Assembly: GCA_022842885.1 (NCBI GenBank)
Contig: JALHOR010000016.1
Coordinates: 1 to 64,000, forward strand
Origin: Anaerolineae bacterium
GTDB lineage: Bacteria > Chloroflexota > Anaerolineae > Aggregatilineales > Phototrophicaceae
Length of the DNA: 64,000 nt
Direction of reading: 5' to 3'
Below, one piece after another: positions 33,008-41,514 of the stretch (the first letter of the stretch is position 1; each line of letters opens with the position of its first letter). The notes beneath the pieces were generated by a model. The model made no database searches and had not been told where the DNA came from. It saw only the letters and a program-made list of their open reading frames with translations. Position numbers and translations under genes: made by a program.

Positions 33008-33502
33008 TTATAAGCCTGTGGATTCCAAATGCGCCCGCAGCAACCACGCCATTTTTTGATGTGTCTGAATCAGCCCGGTGAAAAAGTCTTCCAGACCAAT
33101 ATCCTGCACCTCGCTTTGGGCAGTGGCAATATCTACCCGCAATGACCGGATGATGTGTTCGTGGTCGTTCACAATATCGCTAATCATGCCGCGAGTATCC
33201 GGGGTGCTGCCGGGGGTTTCTTGTAAGCGGGTATGCTGCAAAAATTCTGCCAAAGTGCCAATTGCCAACGCCCCATACTGCCGAATGCGTTCAGCGGCGT
33301 CATCTACGGTTTCTGACAAAGCGGTGTACTGGTCTTCAAACGTTTCATGCAATGGATGAAACTGTGGACCCGTGACATTCCAATGATATTTCTGCAATTT
33401 TGCCCGCAAAACCACTTCATCGGCAAGCAATTTTTCCAGCAAGCCGATAGCCGTTTCCATTTGTGCGCCCGATAAACCCAAGTTCGGTGTTAAATTGCTC
33501 AT
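33008..33502 (-). CDS. dps: Dps/ferritin-like DNA-protecting protein
   Basis: The 164-residue four-helix protein matches Dps. The first ferroxidase segment is KLQKYHWNVTGPQFHPLHETFEDQYTAL, in which His, His and Asp/Glu residues sit as in the intersubunit iron centre. The second half has HEHIIRSLRVDI and the C-terminal helix HQKMAWLLRAHLE. It oxidises Fe(II) with peroxide and stores iron, and often binds DNA. ATG 33502 has GGGAG upstream. The frame extends 18 codons further without a ribosome site. The DUF2071 gene follows after two bases. Confidence 0.93.
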   Translation of the reverse strand: MSNLTPNLGLSGAQMETAIGLLEKLLADEVVLRAKLQKYHWNVTGPQFHPLHETFEDQYTALSETVDDAAERIRQYGALAIGTLAEFLQHTRLQETPGSTPDTRGMISDIVNDHEHIIRSLRVDIATAQSEVQDIGLEDFFTGLIQTHQKMAWLLRAHLESTGL

Positions 33503-33611
33503 GCGTCCATGCTCCCTATGATGTGATGATACGATGCATGATTCAGACGCCAGCACTCCTACGGGTTTTTACGCGCATGGGCGCGGATTCTAATGCAACA
33601 TCAATGCAAAC

Positions 33612-35255
33612 TCAGGCAGACGCCGCTTTCGCCTGCGGTGGGTTATGGTCTTTGTCTTTGGGCTTTTCGGCAGACGCTGGATTTTTATCGGTTTCGCTCA
33701 TTTCATTCAGCGGCACTTGGAAAATAAAATCAGAGCCTTTGCCCAATTCACTTTCGACCCAAATGTGTCCACCATGCGCTTCCACCGCCAGACGGCAAAA
33801 TGCCAAGCCTAACCCCACGCCTTTAGGGGCGTTTTGGTATTTCACACGGCTGAATTTTTCAAAAATACGTCCCAACATATCTTGTGGGATGCCAGGTCCC
33901 GAATCGCTCACTTTGAATATAATTTGATTCGCGCTGTCATCGAGACGAACATTAACGTGAATGCTGCCCTCAGTCGGCGTGTATTTAATCGCATTTTCAA
34001 TGAGGTTGACCAACACCCGCATGAGCATATCGCTATCCAATTGGGCAATGGGCAAATCGCGGGCAACATCAAACGTCAGCACTTGCCCGGCTTCGACGGC
34101 TAAGGGCTGCACCAATTGAACCGCATCTGTCACCATGACGCGCACTTCAAGCGGCTGACGGTTGAGCATTTTCTTGCCTTCTTCCATGCGCTGAATATCC
34201 AGCAAGCTGTCTACAAGGCGTTGTAATTGGCGCGTACTGCGGAGGGCAATGTGCAGCAGTTTAAGCACCAGCGGATTTTCATGATTTTGCAGTACTTCAC
34301 CCAATTTATAGATGCCGCCCAGAATATTGGTGAGGGGTCCCCGCAAATCGTGATAAACCATCGCGCTCATATCGCGCCGCAGTTGTTCGAGTTCCGTCTG
34401 GGCGCTCATATCTTGCATGACCCATTCAATCACGGGGCGCCCTTCTAACTGCACGCGGCGCACACGCACCAATGACGGAATCGAGCGACCATCAATATTA
34501 TAAATGGTTGCCCGCACAAACTGCTCTTGGTCATCTTTCAGGTCGGCAAATTGGGCTTTTTGCGCGGCTTCTTGGTTAATATCGGCAATAGGAATATGCA
34601 GCAAATCTGTCCGGCGATACCCCAGAAAATCACAGGCTTTCCAGTTGACATCCACGATGATGCCGCTGGTATCGGTCAATAACATTGGGACAACCGCTTC
34701 ATCAAACAATGCCCGATAGCGCGTATTGCCCACGCGAATCGCATGTAAATCACGCGCATTACGAATCGCCAAGGAGGCTACCGTCGCAATTTCTTCCAAG
34801 AGTTCCACGCGCTGGCGGGTAAAATAATCTACGGTTGGATGAATCAACAACATGACCCCGGCAATATCCGTGCCTTGCCCTAAAGGCACACTAATCGCTG
34901 ACCCGGTAGCCGGAATAAAACTAATCTCGCGCGGCATCAACGACCAGCGCGGGTCGGTTTGAATATTGCGAATCACCACTGTGCGGTCACTGTGATACAC
35001 GTAGCCAACGGGACCGCGTTTAAATAACGTATTCCACAACTGTTCGTCTAGCCCGGTTTTATCGGAAGTGCCAATGATATACACATTGGCAATGCTGCTA
35101 TCTTCGTGGAAGGTCATCAGGCAGCCGTGTTGCAGACCTAATGCTTGCCCGGTCAGCGAAATAACCGTTTGCAGTGTCAGTTGCAAATCGAGACGGTTGC
35201 TGTGCAGCGCCCGCGAAATTTCATACAGGATTTGATACCGATCTGGCGCAGTCAT
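33612..35255 (-). CDS. GAF-PAS histidine kinase
   Basis: The 547-residue cytoplasmic kinase has an N-terminal GAF domain (about residues 5-165; YQILYEISRALHSNR), then PAS (about 170-290; LFDEAVVPMLLTDTSGIIV), HisKA with His in MVYHDLRGPLTNILGG (about 305), and HATPase with NLIENAIKYTP, DSGPGIP and GVGLGLAFCRLAVEAHGG. The H-box reads HDLRGPL, a common variant. ATG 35255 is chosen by GGGAG. The longer open frame (to 35384) has no support. The C-terminal tail is Lys/Asp/Pro-rich. There is no adjacent response regulator. It is divergent from the TIR-TPR gene. Confidence 0.93.
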   Translation of the reverse strand: MTAPDRYQILYEISRALHSNRLDLQLTLQTVISLTGQALGLQHGCLMTFHEDSSIANVYIIGTSDKTGLDEQLWNTLFKRGPVGYVYHSDRTVVIRNIQTDPRWSLMPREISFIPATGSAISVPLGQGTDIAGVMLLIHPTVDYFTRQRVELLEEIATVASLAIRNARDLHAIRVGNTRYRALFDEAVVPMLLTDTSGIIVDVNWKACDFLGYRRTDLLHIPIADINQEAAQKAQFADLKDDQEQFVRATIYNIDGRSIPSLVRVRRVQLEGRPVIEWVMQDMSAQTELEQLRRDMSAMVYHDLRGPLTNILGGIYKLGEVLQNHENPLVLKLLHIALRSTRQLQRLVDSLLDIQRMEEGKKMLNRQPLEVRVMVTDAVQLVQPLAVEAGQVLTFDVARDLPIAQLDSDMLMRVLVNLIENAIKYTPTEGSIHVNVRLDDSANQIIFKVSDSGPGIPQDMLGRIFEKFSRVKYQNAPKGVGLGLAFCRLAVEAHGGHIWVESELGKGSDFIFQVPLNEMSETDKNPASAEKPKDKDHNPPQAKAASA

Positions 35256-35581
35256 ATATGTACTCCCTAAACCGGGGTGAGGATGCTTGGCGTTTGTTGT
35301 GTTTATTCTAAGCGCAAACAACCCTTTAGAGCATAAACAGTGCCTAGCGACGCTGTTCCCCGGCATGTCCCCATGTAATTTCACTTTATTTTACTCGATT
35401 TTTGAATAAGGATTCAAGCAAGCAGCACGGGCGGACTATAGAAAAGTGGTAAATTCTTATCTTCACTTGGGTTTGGGCAGCATTTTTTATACTCCCCCAT
35501 TCTCGTTAGGGCAATCGCACTCCCAATATCTCTGCGCTATAATCTCTATGACACTCATTGCTCTGGCAAAGACTCTTGCTT
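35256..35581. other. Divergent intergenic region between GAF-PAS kinase and TIR-TPR
   Basis: Of this 326-base spacer, a plus-strand TATAAT at 35538-35543 is the most credible promoter element, 38 bases before the TIR-TPR start. No -35 of quality is seen. No gene or hairpin was found. Confidence 0.4.
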
Positions 35582-37195
35582 ATGAAAAAATTATTCATCA
35601 GTTATCGCAGTTTGGATTCCGCAAAAGTAGATATGCTGATTGCCCGCTTACGCAGTTTGCAAGATGCCAATCAGCAACCGTTGTATGGCGCTTGGCAGGA
35701 TAAAGATAGCATTCCGTCGGGGCAGGATTGGTGGCAAGCAATCGTGGATGGCATCATCGAATGCGATTATTTTGTGTTCATGGTCTCGCACGAATCGGCG
35801 CAGAATAAAAATTGCCGGGCGGAACTGAGTTATGCTCGCAAGCGCAATCGCCCGATTATTCCGCTGGTCTTGGAAGGCGAGTTTACCTATAACGCCACCA
35901 CAGGCAAAAATGATATTGGCTATTGGGAGGCTGTTCCCGAAGAATTAAATGATTTGCGGGCGCAGTTTTTGTTTTACGAAGGCGTGAAATTTGTGCAGCA
36001 ATTGGCAACATCCATACAAGCATTTGAGCGTGAACCACAGCGTTGGCGCGATACGCCCGCTGACCGCCCATCCGACCCGCGCCATGCCAGCGATGCGACT
36101 AATAATTCTGCCGCCATTTATGATGATGCCTGCGATTATGCGCTGCGCTTGGAATTTACCCAAGCGGAAAAATTGTTTCTGCGGTTGGTGAATGCCAATG
36201 ACCCCCATTTTGGCGATGATGCCTTTACTTGGATTAGTATTCTGCGTGAATATCAAACGATGGTAATGTTTGATACCAAAGAGAGTACCCGTTATAAGGT
36301 CGAACCATTGTGGAAAAAATACAGCACCTGCTTCCCACTGCCGTTCATAGAATTATATGACCCGAAAGATTTCAGGTCGCGCTACGATAGGGCTGCGCCA
36401 GTGTCAATCAACATATCACCTGTGCTAACAGCCGAAGAATGGTTCAACAAGGGACTCGTGGCTGTTGATTGGGATGAAAAAATCCATTGTTATACGGAAG
36501 CAATTCACCTCAATCCCGATTATGCTGAAGCCTACAACAATCGCGGTTTGGCTTACCACAACAAAGGTGAGTTTGATCGTGCCATTGCCGATTACAATGC
36601 GGCACTTCAGCTCAAACCCGATTATGTCGATGCCTACAACAATCGCGGTTTGGTATACATGGATGGTAAAAAAGAGTATGACCGCGCTATTGCCGATTAC
36701 AATGCGGCACTTCAGCTCAAACCCGATTATGCTAATGCGTACTACAATCGCGGCTTAGTTTACTACCATAAACGCGAATACGACCACGCGATTGCCGATA
36801 ATACAAAGGCAATTCGGCTCAAACCCGATTATGTAATTGCATACATCAGTCGCAGCTTGGCTTACAAAAACAAAGGTGAATCTGACTGTGCTATTGCCGA
36901 TAACACAGAGGCAATTCGGCTCAAACCCGATTATGTCGATGCATATATCAATCGTGGCAATGTGTATATGGACGGTAAAAAAGATTACGATCGTGCCATT
37001 GTCGATAACACAGAGGCAATTCGACTCAAACCCGATTATGCAATTGCATACAACAACCGGGGATGGGTTTATTATTTAAAGGGAGAATACAACCTTGCCA
37101 TTGCTGATTTTGAGGTAGCACTGCGTCTAAAACCCGATTATCAAATAGTACGAAACAATCTAGAATTGGCGCGGAAGAAAGTAGCGGGACAGTAG
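35582..37195 (+). CDS. TIR domain - TPR repeat protein
   Basis: The 537-residue protein starts with a TIR domain (1-130): LFISYRSLD at the first strand, AWQDKDSIPSGQDWWQAI for box 2, and SAQNKNCRAELSYARKR with Glu81 at the position of the catalytic glutamate of NAD-cleaving TIRs. A middle region of about 160 residues has weak helical repeats. Seven TPRs follow (about 283-525; NNRGLAYHNKGEFDRAIADYNAAL style). Repeats 2-4 and 5-7 form two 103-residue blocks that look like a 309-bp duplication. ATG 35582 is used because the TIR begins there. The TPRs probably bind a partner that controls the TIR. Confidence 0.92.
   Translation: MKKLFISYRSLDSAKVDMLIARLRSLQDANQQPLYGAWQDKDSIPSGQDWWQAIVDGIIECDYFVFMVSHESAQNKNCRAELSYARKRNRPIIPLVLEGEFTYNATTGKNDIGYWEAVPEELNDLRAQFLFYEGVKFVQQLATSIQAFEREPQRWRDTPADRPSDPRHASDATNNSAAIYDDACDYALRLEFTQAEKLFLRLVNANDPHFGDDAFTWISILREYQTMVMFDTKESTRYKVEPLWKKYSTCFPLPFIELYDPKDFRSRYDRAAPVSINISPVLTAEEWFNKGLVAVDWDEKIHCYTEAIHLNPDYAEAYNNRGLAYHNKGEFDRAIADYNAALQLKPDYVDAYNNRGLVYMDGKKEYDRAIADYNAALQLKPDYANAYYNRGLVYYHKREYDHAIADNTKAIRLKPDYVIAYISRSLAYKNKGESDCAIADNTEAIRLKPDYVDAYINRGNVYMDGKKDYDRAIVDNTEAIRLKPDYAIAYNNRGWVYYLKGEYNLAIADFEVALRLKPDYQIVRNNLELARKKVAGQ
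36527..37144 (+). repeat. Two 309-bp tandem blocks of three TPR units inside the TIR-TPR gene
   Basis: Block A (36527-36835) and block B (36836-37144) each encode a 34-35-34 residue TPR triplet. The extra residue and the DGKK insertion recur only in the middle unit of each block (near 36659 and 36968). AAACCCGATTATG recurs at the end of most units. Confidence 0.85.
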
Positions 37196-37312
37196 GGATG
37201 TAGTAGCACCGCCAGAAACTAAAGTTTCCGGCTGCCAAAAAGCCAAGTCTGCTAAAGAGACTGTTTCAAGAACGCCTTTAGTGCTTCATCGGGTAAGTTG
37301 CTTAAAATGCCG

Positions 37313-37401
37313 ACCTCACCCCCCAACCCCCTCTCCTACAGGAGAGGGGGAGTCGCGGAAGGGCAGGGTCTACGCGCTCCCCTGCGCGGCGGGGGTGAGG
37401 T
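37313..37401. repeat. Nested inverted-repeat element in the spacer downstream of TIR-TPR
   Basis: Outer arms ACCTCACCCCC (37313-37323) and GGGGGTGAGGT (37391-37401) are perfect. Nested inner arms CCCCCTCTCCT (37327-37337) and AGGAGAGGGGG (37340-37350) are also perfect with a two-base loop. Such C/G-rich palindromic units are often dispersed through genomes. The right arm ends at the stop of the convergent FHA-TIR gene. Confidence 0.75.
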
Positions 37402-38717
37402 TATTTCTGGCTGGCGCTTAAACGCCGGATTTCGACCAACAGCGTTTTGAAAGTGCGCTCTGGATTATCCAAATCATACGCAACGGCAGGCAACCGTTGG
37501 ATGGTCATTGGCAAACGGTCTACCGGTTGATAATACAACAGCAGAATCGGCTTCTCACGCGAGATAAAATAATTAATCGTGCGGCGCACATACGGCGTCG
37601 CCATCGCTGACGGCGAAATGACCGCCAGCAAACACGAACTCTCGGATTGTGCCTGATTCATGGCTTGCATCCATGCTTCGGTATCCGGCACCAGATATTG
37701 GTCTACCCACACATCCACCTGATTATCGGTCAAATATAAGAACATCGGGCTGATGAGTTCGTTCCATTGGCTGCGAGCATAGGCGATAAACACATGCCCG
37801 GCGAGTTGTTCTGGCACTAAGCCACTGGTCACAGGCGTGCTGGCTTGATACGCCGGGGTTGGTATAGCGATTTCTGTGGGCGGCAGCGGCGGTTGAACCG
37901 TAGTGGGTAGCGACGCAGCAATACCCGGTAATGGCGACGGAATAGAGGGCAGCGTATCCGGTTTTGTCCCAGATGAGCGCGATAATTCATGCGTATCCGT
38001 AGATTTGCGATTGATACCTACCGGTTCATCGGGGCGCATGGGCAGCGTCAGGACAGGTTCGGTGTTGAACCATAACGTCAACATGGTGCCGATGCGGATT
38101 TCATCGCCGGGGCGCAAGCGCGTATGATGTTCCACCCGCATCCCATTGAGGTAGGTGCCGTTAAAACTGCCCAAATCTTCAAGTGTATAACCGTACTCAT
38201 CGCGGCTAAAAATCAAGTGATTGCGGCTGACTTCGCCTTCTTGGAAAATAATATCATTATCCAACCCACGCCCAATCGAAATTGTCGCATCTTCTAATGC
38301 ATACACTTCTGGGTCGGGCTGATTATTGCGCTTGAGGAGTAGATAGTAGCGCGTATCAGGACTGACTTTTTCGGGAATATCGCCCGCTTGTGCCAATAAC
38401 ATCCCCGTAGAAATTTCCGCAGGGATAAATTCCAACGTTATCGAATCGCCTAATTCAATAACATTGCCACCCGTCAATAACCAACCACTTTCGTCCAACC
38501 GCTGCCCGTTGACAAAGGTACCGTTGGTCGAGTTCAAATCATGAATCTCATATTCTTCCAACACCCGTACCAGACGACAGTGTTCACGGCTCACTTCGTT
38601 ATCGTGGATGATAATTTCATTCTTGCTGCCACGCCCAATGATTATCGTGTCCCGATGCAGTTCGTATTCGCGCCCGGGGTCGGGTCCGCGCAGCATTCGT
38701 AAGAGCGCCACCGACAT
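37401..38717 (-). CDS. FHA-FHA-TIR protein with degenerate TIR active site
   Basis: The 438-residue protein has two FHA domains: residues about 26-96 (IIIGRGSKNEIII, VSREHCRL, LNSTNGTFVNG) and about 145-217 (ISIGRGLDNDIIF, VSRNHLIF, GSFNGTYLNG). FHA domains bind phosphothreonine peptides. A Pro/Thr-rich linker (about 218-305) leads to a TIR domain (307-438; HVFIAYARSQ, VWVDQYLVPDTEAWMQAM, SPSAMATPYVRRTINYF). The position of the catalytic Glu in NADase TIRs is Thr380 here, so it may act as a scaffold rather than an enzyme. It converges with the TIR-TPR gene and is divergent from the STAND gene. ATG 38717 is the only good start. Confidence 0.9.
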   Translation of the reverse strand: MSVALLRMLRGPDPGREYELHRDTIIIGRGSKNEIIIHDNEVSREHCRLVRVLEEYEIHDLNSTNGTFVNGQRLDESGWLLTGGNVIELGDSITLEFIPAEISTGMLLAQAGDIPEKVSPDTRYYLLLKRNNQPDPEVYALEDATISIGRGLDNDIIFQEGEVSRNHLIFSRDEYGYTLEDLGSFNGTYLNGMRVEHHTRLRPGDEIRIGTMLTLWFNTEPVLTLPMRPDEPVGINRKSTDTHELSRSSGTKPDTLPSIPSPLPGIAASLPTTVQPPLPPTEIAIPTPAYQASTPVTSGLVPEQLAGHVFIAYARSQWNELISPMFLYLTDNQVDVWVDQYLVPDTEAWMQAMNQAQSESSCLLAVISPSAMATPYVRRTINYFISREKPILLLYYQPVDRLPMTIQRLPAVAYDLDNPERTFKTLLVEIRRLSASQK

Positions 38718-38889
38718 GAGCCAATTTCCTTTGTTGATAATGCGCTTAACACTATTTTAGCAAATTACCTCAACAGGGCAAACAAACCCGGTTGAACAAA
38801 TTGTACCTGTTTTTGGACAAAAACCTAACAATTGGTATAAACATCATAGTCCGCAAGTCATATTGGGTGAGTTGATTAGCATGGATTAA

Positions 38890-38918
38890 TTGCCCGAATG
38901 CCACTGACGGGCTATAAT
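38890..38918 (+). promoter_or_regulatory. Promoter of the STAND/TPR gene
   Basis: TTGCCC (38890-38895), a 17-base spacer and a perfect TATAAT (38913-38918). The ATG at 38917 overlaps this -10, so translation likely starts at ATG 38974. Confidence 0.6.
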
Positions 38919-38973
38919 GACGGCAATAAACACTATTTTGAACGATTCTAACCAACCCGCAGCGGGGGCGATA

Positions 38974-41511
38974 ATGGCTGATTTTACTCCCCATGAAGCA
39001 CCGGCAAAAGATATTAAAGCATTACCGTTGATGCATCCCGGCAAACCCGCCGGACGGGATGAGCTTTTAAAAGACATCTACAATCATTTACGTTCTGGAC
39101 GCACTGTTTTGTTGCATGGGGCGTCCGGCGTCGGCAAAACCGCCTTGGCAGCAACCTTGGCTGCCGCCTATACCCAGCAACCCGGCGGCGTCTTGTGGCT
39201 GGATGCGGCTGATTTGGCATTTCCGGCGTTGTTGGTGCGGGTGGGACGCGCCTATCAATTGATGGATGTGACCACCAGCGAAAATCCGGTCTCGTTGGTC
39301 GGCAGTGTTGCCAGCGCCTTAATGCAGCAAAAACCCTTTATTGTGTTGGATAATGTCACCCAACCAGAGGCAGTCGTCCGGTTTATCGAAAAATGCGTCA
39401 CCGGGCTGCCTGTACTGGTTATCAGTGAACAACCATTAGAGGGACCGTGGACACCGATTCAACTGCATCATTTGGACGATGCTGCGGCAGTATTGCTCTT
39501 TAAGCAAAAAGCTGGCATTCAGGATAATAGTGCAGACCGCGATATTCAGGCGGTTACCCGTTTATTAGGTAATCAACCCTTCCCCTTGGTGATTGCTGCT
39601 CGTGGCATGTTTGCTGCCAAACAATCCCCGGCTGATTATCTTAAGGCACTGCAACAAGTCGCCCAAGCCACCGGGGGTGATGCCGCGATGGCGACACTTG
39701 CCGCCAGCTATCGCACGCTGAACAATGCCCTGCAAGGCTTAGTCTTGATGCTCGGCGCAATGTTTCGTGGCGAATCCTCTGCCGAACTGCTGGAAATGGT
39801 CAGCGGCGTGCCATTGGATACCATCAATCAAACGATGACGATTCTGTCGCAGCTTTATTTGGTAGAAAAATTTGAGCGCGGCGGACACATCTGTTACCGG
39901 ATGCATCCTTTCGTTTATCAATTTGCTCAAAATGCCCTAAAAGGCTCGAATCGTCTGGAAGTCTTGCAAGCCAAAGTCGTTGAAGCTGTTTTGAATTTTG
40001 CTCGCAAATACATTGCTGACCATGACTTGCTCTCGTTGGAGATGGATAATTTTATTGCTACGGCACGGCATGTTGCCAATCGTGGTGAACGGGATACTGC
40101 CAGCGCCTTGCTGATGACCCTCACGCGCTCTGATGGCTTTGTGACCGGGCGCGGCTATGTGTATGAAATTCTTCTGCTACGGAATCTTGCTTCCGGTTCG
40201 ACCAGTGCATTTCCAGCATATGGTCCTGAACCCGTGCTGGAACGTCCTGAAGATAAATTCCTCTTGGATATGGAGGATGAGGACGCGTTTGAAGACGATG
40301 AATTTGAAGATGATGACGATGAATTGATAGCAGATAGCTTCAAAAGTATTCCTTTTGGCGATGATGATTTCGACGAAGAGGATGACGAAGCCTATTTTGA
40401 TGATGGGGATACCTTTGCTGACGAAACCCTAGCCCCCATATCTGAACCCATTGATGTCACAGTACGGACAGAGAACCTTGCGAGTATAGATGTTGATCAA
40501 CTGCGATTGGCACTGAATCAAGCCAAGGCACAGCGCGATTTGCCGCGCCAAATCCAAATTTTGAAAGCCATCGGCAAGGTCTTAGTCGGACAAGATAAAC
40601 CCACGGAAGCCATCGCCACTTACAACGAAATTCTCACATTGTATGAAAATGTGGATGATGACGAAGGCACCCTAGAAACGCTCGATATGCTTTCGGCATT
40701 GTTGGCGAAAACCAATAATTCGCAAGCCGCTATCATGCACGCCACCCGCGGCATTCCGCTGGCAGAAAAATTAACAGACCAAGAAACCAAAATTCATTTG
40801 CTGCTGACGATGGGCGATGCCCGGCAAGATTTGGGCGAAACCGAAGCCGCTGCTAAGATGTTCTCGCAGGCGTTGGAGATAACACGTAACGCCGATGACC
40901 GCCAGAACGAAGCAATTGCGCTGTATAAATTGGGTTATGCCCAATTGGATAATGGCAGTACCGATAGCGCAATTCATAGCTGGGAACAAGCCCGTGAATT
41001 ATTTAAGGCACAAGGACGGCGCAATTACGAAGGGCGCGTCTTGGGCGGTTTAGGCAGCGCCTACAGCGATATGGAACGCTGGAGCGAAGCCATGCGCTAT
41101 TTTAAATCGGCACTGCACATCGCCCGCGAAGTCGGTGATAAACAAGAAGAAGCATTGCAATTAGGCAATTTGGGGCAAGCTCAAGTCGAAGCGAATCAAC
41201 TGCCAGAGGCACTGCTAAGTTATCGGCAAGCCCTGCATCTCGCCTACGAAAGCGGCGATAAACGCCAGATTGTGAGCGCGATTGTGGATTTGGTCGGGCT
41301 GATGCTGCGGAGCAATCGTCTATTGGCACTCAGCGAAATGCTGTTACAAGATGCAGTGGCGCTTGACCCGCATGACCGCGATGTGAATAAATTCATGGAA
41401 GATGTCGCCCGCCGCCAAGCTGAAATTCAGGCAAAAGGGGTATCGCAGGCGAATATCGGCGGCACTGCCCGCGAATATGCCGCTAACGCCTACGCGCTGT
41501 TAGAGGCATAA
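38974..41511 (+). CDS. STAND (NB-ARC-like) ATPase with acidic linker and TPR repeats
   Basis: The 845-residue protein has a STAND NTPase domain: Walker A GASGVGKTAL at residues 49-58, Walker B FIVLDNV at 122-128, a sensor-like QPFPLVIAARG at about 201-211 and a winged-helix-like MHPFVYQFAQ at about 310. A long acidic linker rich in Asp/Glu (about 431-489) follows, then TPRs to the C-terminus (about 500-830; DLPRQIQILKAIGKVL, EEALQLGNLGQAQVE). STANDs are molecular switches that oligomerise when a ligand binds. The linker holds a Thr480-x-x-Asp483 motif. An earlier ATG at 38917 overlaps a TATAAT and is rejected. It is followed after three bases by a flavin barrel gene. Confidence 0.87.
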   Translation: MADFTPHEAPAKDIKALPLMHPGKPAGRDELLKDIYNHLRSGRTVLLHGASGVGKTALAATLAAAYTQQPGGVLWLDAADLAFPALLVRVGRAYQLMDVTTSENPVSLVGSVASALMQQKPFIVLDNVTQPEAVVRFIEKCVTGLPVLVISEQPLEGPWTPIQLHHLDDAAAVLLFKQKAGIQDNSADRDIQAVTRLLGNQPFPLVIAARGMFAAKQSPADYLKALQQVAQATGGDAAMATLAASYRTLNNALQGLVLMLGAMFRGESSAELLEMVSGVPLDTINQTMTILSQLYLVEKFERGGHICYRMHPFVYQFAQNALKGSNRLEVLQAKVVEAVLNFARKYIADHDLLSLEMDNFIATARHVANRGERDTASALLMTLTRSDGFVTGRGYVYEILLLRNLASGSTSAFPAYGPEPVLERPEDKFLLDMEDEDAFEDDEFEDDDDELIADSFKSIPFGDDDFDEEDDEAYFDDGDTFADETLAPISEPIDVTVRTENLASIDVDQLRLALNQAKAQRDLPRQIQILKAIGKVLVGQDKPTEAIATYNEILTLYENVDDDEGTLETLDMLSALLAKTNNSQAAIMHATRGIPLAEKLTDQETKIHLLLTMGDARQDLGETEAAAKMFSQALEITRNADDRQNEAIALYKLGYAQLDNGSTDSAIHSWEQARELFKAQGRRNYEGRVLGGLGSAYSDMERWSEAMRYFKSALHIAREVGDKQEEALQLGNLGQAQVEANQLPEALLSYRQALHLAYESGDKRQIVSAIVDLVGLMLRSNRLLALSEMLLQDAVALDPHDRDVNKFMEDVARRQAEIQAKGVSQANIGGTAREYAANAYALLEA

Positions 41512-41514
41512 CCC

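Noticed and set aside
38917-38973. Upstream ATG for the STAND gene
   Set aside because: It lies inside a TATAAT with a -35 at 17 bases, so it is likely not in the mRNA.
40155-40343. Ser-rich minus-strand frame opposite the STAND acidic linker
   Set aside because: It is the complement of Asp/Glu codons and has no ribosome site.
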